Part shown: positions 5,556 through 9,007 of the stretch, piece after piece
How the letters are laid out: every line of letters starts with the position of its first letter
How positions within the stretch are numbered: the stretch's first letter is position 1
Assembly (NCBI GenBank): GCA_018830605.1
Contig: JAHJRZ010000070.1
Span: 1-9,007, forward strand
DNA length: 9,007 bases
Source of the DNA: Patescibacteria group bacterium
Lineage (GTDB): Bacteria > Patescibacteriota > UBA1384 > JAHJRZ01
Direction: 5' to 3'
Notes under the pieces: generated by a model
What the model was told of the DNA's origin: nothing
What the model saw: only the letters and a program-made list of their open reading frames with translations
Databases searched by the model: none
Program-made: the position numbers and the translations under genes

Positions 5556-5577
5556 GAATAAATTATTATACTATAAT
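5550..5577 (+). promoter_or_regulatory. Cold-shock cassette promoter
   Basis: TTGACA (5550-5555), a 16-base spacer and TATAAT (5572-5577) are both perfect hexamers, predicting a start near 5584 and a leader of about 43 bases. Confidence 0.8.
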
Positions 5578-5626
5578 ACGATTAGTCGTCGTAGGATTCC
5601 CGCATTACGCATTAAGGAGTGACGCA

Positions 5627-5851
5627 GTGAGAGGCAAGGTCAAGTGGTTCGACGCACAGAAGGGCTACGGCTTTTTGGAGCCGCCCCCTGGGACTAGTGA
5701 GGACGTCTTCGTCCACTTCTCGCAGATCAGAGTGGAGGGGTACAAGACGCTTGCGGAGAAAGAGGAGGTGGAGTACGATTTGGCGAAGGGTGATCGCGGC
5801 CCCAAGGCCGAGAACGTCAGACGGCTACAAACCGTCACCGAAGAGAGGTGA
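5627..5851 (+). CDS. Cold-shock domain protein (CspA family)
   Basis: This 74-residue single OB-fold protein binds single-stranded RNA or DNA, typically as an RNA chaperone. It has the family N-terminus GKVKWFDAQKGYGFL (RNP1 at about 12-17) and RNP2 DVFVHF at 26-31. GTG 5627 is the start, supported by AAGGAG at 5614-5619 seven bases upstream. Composition is unlike the surrounding AT-rich genes: 34 of the 60 bases at 5701-5760 are G or C. The stop is six bases before the ATG of the next small gene, and both share one promoter and one terminator. Confidence 0.93.
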   Translation: MRGKVKWFDAQKGYGFLEPPPGTSEDVFVHFSQIRVEGYKTLAEKEEVEYDLAKGDRGPKAENVRRLQTVTEER

Positions 5852-5856
5852 AAGCT

Positions 5857-6084
5857 ATGACTGGGAAGGTCGTCGGTGTTATTATCCAGATTCACGGCGA
5901 AAAGTTTGTTCGTCTTGGCATCGTGCCGCCTGATAACCCTTCAACTGACTTCAAGATCGGCGATCTGGTCGCGTGCGATCCTCAAATCGGTCGGAATGTC
6001 TCCAACGTCAGGGTCATCTCCGACGACCAAGCCGAAGAGGAGCTCAATTGTTATCTCGACAAAGTAAGGAGGATTGCTAGGTAG
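5857..6084 (+). CDS. Small protein of unknown function, co-transcribed with the cold-shock gene
   Basis: This 75-residue protein starts at ATG 5857, with GAGAGGTG seven bases upstream. A GTG at 5848, overlapping the cold-shock stop, would add three residues. I do not recognise the family. The N-terminal two thirds (GKVVGVIIQIHGEKFVRLGIV, then FKIGDLVACD) look beta-rich, compatible with a small barrel. The C-terminus is a charged helix. There is no signal peptide or membrane span. Its G+C-rich codons match the cold-shock gene. An RNA-linked role is only suggested by the operon. Confidence 0.7.
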   Translation: MTGKVVGVIIQIHGEKFVRLGIVPPDNPSTDFKIGDLVACDPQIGRNVSNVRVISDDQAEEELNCYLDKVRRIAR

Positions 6085-6100
6085 TCTTGAGCATTGCCAC

Positions 6101-6171
6101 AATCGGACGGGTTGAGAAGCTTGGCACTCATTGTGCCCTTCTCTGTCCTACCCGTCCGATTTTTAATTTTT
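6101..6171 (+). terminator. Long nested terminator of the cold-shock cassette
   Basis: AATCGGACGGGT (6101-6112) pairs with ACCCGTCCGATT (6150-6161). Inside, GAGAAG pairs with CTTCTC and GGCAC with GTGCC. TTTTAATTTTT follows directly. It is an unusually long but clear intrinsic terminator, 16 bases after the stop codon. Confidence 0.88.
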
Positions 6172-6172
6172 C

Positions 6173-6239
6173 ACCCCGCTACAACTCCTTCCTGCTTATT
6201 GAATTACATTCAATCACGCAGGAGCGTCGTTTACGGGGT
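6173..6239. other. Structured intergenic hairpin, candidate RNA or terminator
   Basis: ACCCCG (6173-6178) pairs with CGGGGT (6234-6239). Within it CCTGC (6191-6195) pairs with GCAGG (6218-6222) and ATTGAAT (6198-6204) with ATTCAAT (6208-6214). On the minus strand the base stem is followed by an A/T-rich run. It lies between convergent genes and may be a minus-strand terminator or a small structured RNA. Confidence 0.5.
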
Positions 6240-6243
6240 CTGC

Positions 6244-6275
6244 GAGGTGAACCGCGATTCACCTCTTGACTTTTT
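6244..6275. terminator. Hairpin overlapping the stop of the small winged-helix gene
   Basis: GAGGTGAA (6244-6251) pairs perfectly with TTCACCTC (6258-6265) around CCGCGA. The right arm contains the stop codon of the minus-strand gene. A T run (6270-6275) follows on the plus strand, so it could also stop leftover rightward transcription. Confidence 0.5.
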
Positions 6276-6537
6276 TCAAAATCGCCTCAAACTCTTTCAA
6301 GAGCTTGAAATTAGCATTTAAAGAGTAGTACGTTCTTGTCTTAGTGCGGTTGATCGTCAAAAAACCGATTCTAACCAACCTCTCAAGTTCATACTGAATT
6401 GAGCCCAATGATTCTTTGAGTTTAACGCAGAGTTCGGTTTGGTAATACTCTTGGCGAGAATTCTCGATGAAGAATTTGATAATCTTGGCCTGGGTTTTTG
6501 AGGCAAAAATATCCGCCAGTTTGATTTTATTAACCAT
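6259..6537 (-). CDS. Small winged-helix (ArsR-like) transcriptional regulator
   Basis: This 92-residue protein is essentially one winged-helix domain: helices at about 5-30, the recognition region YQTELCVKLKESLGSIQYELERL (about 32-54) and a wing IGFLTINRTKTRTYYSLN. No metal-binding Cys pair typical of metal-sensing ArsR proteins is seen, so the signal is unknown. AGGAGGG lies a few bases ahead of ATG 6537. It lies about 100 bases downstream of lgt, from which it is separated by an AT-rich repeat tract. Targets cannot be deduced. Confidence 0.75.
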   Translation of the reverse strand: MVNKIKLADIFASKTQAKIIKFFIENSRQEYYQTELCVKLKESLGSIQYELERLVRIGFLTINRTKTRTYYSLNANFKLLKEFEAILKKVKR

Positions 6538-6554
6538 AGCCCTCCTTTATTATT

Positions 6555-6690
6555 AAATCCAAAATTCAAAGCACTAAATTCTAAACAAATTCAAAGCACA
6601 AAATTTAAATGTTCAAAACGGTTTTTTGAATTTTGATTTTTTGTCATTTAATATTGTTTAGGATTTGTGATTTTGTATTTTGAATTTCGC
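6555..6690. repeat. AT-rich imperfect inverted-repeat tract
   Basis: A 13-base direct repeat AAATTCAAAGCAC occurs at 6562-6574 and 6587-6599. The small hairpin TTCAAAA/TTTTGAA (6612-6618 and 6624-6630) separates it from a degenerate reverse-complement of the same sequence at about 6631-6690. Words such as TCTAAACAA recur in inverted orientation. The right half encodes the last residues of Lgt. Confidence 0.65.
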
Positions 6691-7441
6691 TGTTCTTATT
6701 ATACCACATAATTTTTTTGTAAAGAAAATAGAAAGAAACGACAAAGACCAAAAGCAGAAAGATTTGGTTGGCGTAATAATTAAATGTCTTGTCTTCAAAA
6801 TCTTTGAAATTATCAATTATGAAATTTAAGAGCGAATAAAAGGTCAGGGCAAAAAAAGTTGACCCGCCTTTGATATTAAGAAGATTTTTTCGAAACAAGA
6901 GAAGGATAGCCACAAGAAGGAATAAGCCGATTGAATAATAGGCAGAGATGGGATGGCGCGTGATGCCATCAACAGTAATTCCCCAGGGGATATCAGTTAA
7001 TTTTCCCAAGTGGTCATTAACGAGAGTGCAGCCAATTCGAGCGACAGCAAAAGCAAGGGCAATCGGAAGAACAAACATATCCGCATACTTCATCGCGTCA
7101 AGTTTGTTCTTTTTGGCATAAATGATACTGCCAAAAATAGCTAAAATCAGCCCGCCGTATGAAGCCAGCCCCCCATCCCAGATACGGATTATTTCAATTG
7201 GGTTTTGGAATTGTTGGGGTTCGAGAAAGATAAACAAGAGCCGGCTGCCGATAAAGCCAAGGATGATGGAGATAAGGGAAATATTTAAGACGTGGTCAAA
7301 ATTAAGCTTTTCTTTTTTAGCGAGATACCAAGCTAAAATTAATCCTAAAATTATCCCGATTGAGACCAAGAGTCCCCAAGTGTAAATGGTCAGAGGACTA
7401 ATTTGAATAGTGATAGTTGGATTTAAAATAATAGCAAACAT
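6644..7441 (-). CDS. lgt: Prolipoprotein diacylglyceryl transferase
   Basis: Lgt moves diacylglycerol from phosphatidylglycerol to the lipobox Cys of preprolipoproteins in the cytoplasmic membrane. The 265-residue protein is polytopic, with about seven hydrophobic segments. Family motifs seen are IYTWGLLVSIG near the start, IWDGGLASYGGLI, the signature ARIGCTLVNDHLG in place of the usual RxGNFxNGExxG, and RHPISAYYS for the usual HPxxLYE. These motifs are somewhat divergent but coherent. No lipoprotein substrate is visible in the window. The last 16 residues (NSEIQNTKSQILNNIK) are encoded by the AT-rich repeat tract and are probably not part of the fold. A weak promoter (TTGAAA, 16 bases, TAAGAT) may lie just upstream. 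Confidence 0.9.
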   Translation of the reverse strand: MFAIILNPTITIQISPLTIYTWGLLVSIGIILGLILAWYLAKKEKLNFDHVLNISLISIILGFIGSRLLFIFLEPQQFQNPIEIIRIWDGGLASYGGLILAIFGSIIYAKKNKLDAMKYADMFVLPIALAFAVARIGCTLVNDHLGKLTDIPWGITVDGITRHPISAYYSIGLFLLVAILLLFRKNLLNIKGGSTFFALTFYSLLNFIIDNFKDFEDKTFNYYANQIFLLLVFVVSFYFLYKKIMWYNKNSEIQNTKSQILNNIK

Positions 7442-7485
7442 ACTTTAATCTTAACGCAATCTCAAAATTTTTCAACCTAATTATT

Positions 7486-7529
7486 AAATACACGACTTTT
7501 CCCACGATCGTGGCAAAAGTCGTGTATTT
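7486..7529. repeat. ACGATCGT hairpin element, copy 3
   Basis: AAATACACGACTTTT (7486-7500) pairs perfectly with AAAAGTCGTGTATTT (7515-7529). The 14-base loop contains the palindrome CCACGATCGTGG (7502-7513). The core and its right flank GGCAAAA match copy 1, while the stem sequence differs. It lies 20 bases past the rhodanese stop, before lgt, and may terminate the gdh-rhodanese transcript. Confidence 0.82.
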
Positions 7530-7549
7530 TGTGATGAGAGTAAAACTGA

Positions 7550-8023
7550 CTATTTCACTAATTTATTCCCCACATTTGTCCACTCCTCTACTCCGCCAAA
7601 AAGAACGCGGAAGTTTTTGTATTTGGCGGTGTCTAAAATCATGACCGCCTCTCCCGCTTCTTCGCAGGAAAAATTCTGGCAGTACAAAACAACCTCTTTT
7701 TCGCGCGGGATCTCTCCTATTCGGCCAATCAATTCTTTGTTTGGTATAGAAATAGCAGTGCGCAGGTGCCCATTGTCAAATTGTTCATAAGGGCGTAAGT
7801 CATAAATAAAAACTTCTTTTCCCCACTTAATTTTTGAGCGAAGTTCGTCCGCTTGGATGACCGATTGCTCTAACCCTCCTAAATTTATTTTTAGGGGCGC
7901 CACTTTCCTTTTTTCCAAATAAGATCCAAGATAGAGGCCAATTAAAAAAATCAAAAGAAAAGAAGCGATAACCGTGCCCATCTTAATTATTTTTTTATAA
8001 TTTATTTTTTTTAATCTAATCAT
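7550..8023 (-). CDS. Membrane-anchored single-domain rhodanese
   Basis: This 157-residue protein has one N-terminal membrane segment (about 15-35) after a Lys/Arg-rich start, then a rhodanese domain (about 55-157) with YDLRPYEQFDNGHLRTAISIP and the catalytic-loop Cys115 in YCQNFSCEEAG, ending FGGVEEW. Rhodaneses carry sulfane sulfur as a Cys persulfide. The loop differs from the usual CxxGxRS and has a second Cys (Cys120) five residues on. The orientation rule places the basic N-terminus inside and the domain outside, but this is not certain. The ATG overlaps the dehydrogenase stop as ATGA, so the two are translationally coupled. Confidence 0.85.
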   Translation of the reverse strand: MIRLKKINYKKIIKMGTVIASFLLIFLIGLYLGSYLEKRKVAPLKINLGGLEQSVIQADELRSKIKWGKEVFIYDLRPYEQFDNGHLRTAISIPNKELIGRIGEIPREKEVVLYCQNFSCEEAGEAVMILDTAKYKNFRVLFGGVEEWTNVGNKLVK

Positions 8024-9007
8024 ACCTGGCCTCGAAGTTTCATCGCCTCGACGATTCGTTTGAGAGCGACAATATAAGCCGCATCTCGAAGCTTGATCTT
8101 AAGCCGTTCCGCCTCATCCCAAACATTATCAAAAGAATTGTCTAAAATTTCTTTTAATTCTTCTTTTAGCTCTTCTTCTTTTATTTTTAGCCCTGATCTG
8201 TTCTCTCTCCACTCAAAATAAGAGGCGATCACTCCGCCTGAATTGGCGAGAATATCCGGCACCACGATTATTTTATTCTTCTCTAATATTTTATCCGCCT
8301 CGATAGCCGTCGGGCCATTGGCGAGTTCAAGAATAATTTTAGCTTTAATTTTTTTGGCATTTTTTTTAGTAATTACGTTTTCCAGCGCCGCCGGCGCCAA
8401 AATATCGCATTTGGTCGTTAGCAGTTCGTCATTGGTAATCGTTTTAGATCCCTTGAGGCCGACCACGCTGCCGGTCTTTTTCTTCCATTCTAAGGCGTAA
8501 TGCGGATCAATGCCGCGAGGATTCAATATTCCACCGGTCGAATCAGAAATGGCAATTATTTTATAGCGGCTATGGTAAGTAAGATCAGCCAAGTGCGAGC
8601 CGACATTGCCAAAACCCTGGATCGCGATTGTTAGATTTTTCTTGATATCTAATTTTTCAATCAATTTATCGAGCACGAATTTGCCGCCTAAGCCGGTCGC
8701 CTCATCTCTAATCTTGATTCCTCCCAGCTCAACTGGTTTTGAGGTGACGACTGCCGGCACATTAAATCCTTTAATTTTAGAGTATTCATCCATAATCCAA
8801 GCCATAATCTGTGGGTTGGTGCCAACATCAGGCGCGGGGATATCAATCTCGGGACCTAAAAATTTGGCTATTTTTCGCGTAAAGGCGCGGGTGATAATTT
8901 CTAAGTTATTACTACTTAATTTTTTCGGGTCAATCGCGATCCCGCCCTTAGCGCCGCCAAAAGGAATGCCAGCCAGCGAGCACTTGAGCATCATCCAGCC
9001 GGCGAGG
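8020..9007 (-). CDS. Glu/Leu/Phe/Val dehydrogenase (glutamate dehydrogenase-like), N-terminus missing
   Basis: This enzyme deaminates glutamate or a related amino acid to the 2-oxo acid with NAD(P). It is cut at the window edge: reading continues upstream of the Met at 8994 as LAGW, matching the family, so the true start lies beyond 9007. Visible parts are the substrate-site IPFGGAKGGI, the catalytic-Asp region IPAPDVGTNP and the Rossmann motif GFGNVGS, followed by IAISDSTGG, where the Asp at the end of the second strand favours NAD. ANGPTAIEAD and GGVIASYFEW follow. The C-terminus is complete and overlaps the rhodanese start. The family is firm; glutamate as substrate is likely but not proven. 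Confidence 0.92.
   Translation of the reverse strand, partial: LAGWMMLKCSLAGIPFGGAKGGIAIDPKKLSSNNLEIITRAFTRKIAKFLGPEIDIPAPDVGTNPQIMAWIMDEYSKIKGFNVPAVVTSKPVELGGIKIRDEATGLGGKFVLDKLIEKLDIKKNLTIAIQGFGNVGSHLADLTYHSRYKIIAISDSTGGILNPRGIDPHYALEWKKKTGSVVGLKGSKTITNDELLTTKCDILAPAALENVITKKNAKKIKAKIILELANGPTAIEADKILEKNKIIVVPDILANSGGVIASYFEWRENRSGLKIKEEELKEELKEILDNSFDNVWDEAERLKIKLRDAAYIVALKRIVEAMKLRGQV

Noticed and set aside
6173..6265. tRNA-like fold
   Set aside because: No anticodon arm, T-loop or acceptor stem of the right lengths on either strand; the hairpins are independent.
6087..6321. Two plus-strand frames of 60 and 75 residues after the cold-shock cassette
   Set aside because: They run through the terminator and hairpins and lack ribosome-binding sites or protein-like composition.

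Overview
The window looks like a chromosome segment of an uncultured bacterium of the Patescibacteria/CPR type, most likely Parcubacteria-like. That assignment is inference. It rests on short genes in an AT-rich background, PaaX-type proteins with a Cas2-like core, a single-copy LexA/RarA pair, an Rpf-like secreted wall lysin, and intergenic AT-rich tracts that run into gene ends. No rRNA, tRNA, CRISPR array, phage gene or recognisable transposase is visible.

Left part (1-1890). A consensus promoter, with a weaker duplicate 50 bp upstream, drives a secreted resuscitation-promoting-factor-like protein (226-849). A G+C-hairpin terminator follows. Next comes a G+C-rich minus-strand unit of unknown function (957-1686) with its own strong terminator. 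As read, it is split by an apparent +1 frameshift near 1311.

Centre (1830-5630). A short PaaX/Cas2-like regulator (1893-2468, probably leaderless) is bracketed by two related hairpin elements with a central ACGATCGT palindrome. A third member of the family lies at 7486-7529. Convergent to it runs a minus-strand block: lexA (5419-4805), a full-length PaaX-family regulator (4575-3823) and rarA (3817-2534). Multi-arm hairpin elements sit on both sides of lexA. Each has an outer inverted repeat enclosing two arms, one of which carries TCCCGAC/GTCGGGA. lexA and a divergent G+C-rich cold-shock cassette (5627-6084) share one 14-bp perfect palindrome, whose two halves are the -35 boxes of the two promoters.

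Right part (6080-9007). Between the cold-shock cassette and a small winged-helix regulator (6537-6259) is a cluster of hairpins. Upstream of that regulator, on the same strand, lies lgt, whose C-terminal tail is encoded by an AT-rich repeat tract. Then come a membrane-anchored rhodanese and a Glu/Leu/Phe/Val dehydrogenase cut by the window edge; these last two overlap by ATGA.

Functionally, lexA and rarA belong to DNA-damage and replication-fork maintenance, and the PaaX-like gene between them may be co-transcribed with rarA. Lgt and the Rpf-like protein concern the envelope. The least explained material is the set of palindromic elements attached to the regulators, and the frameshifted G+C-rich unit.
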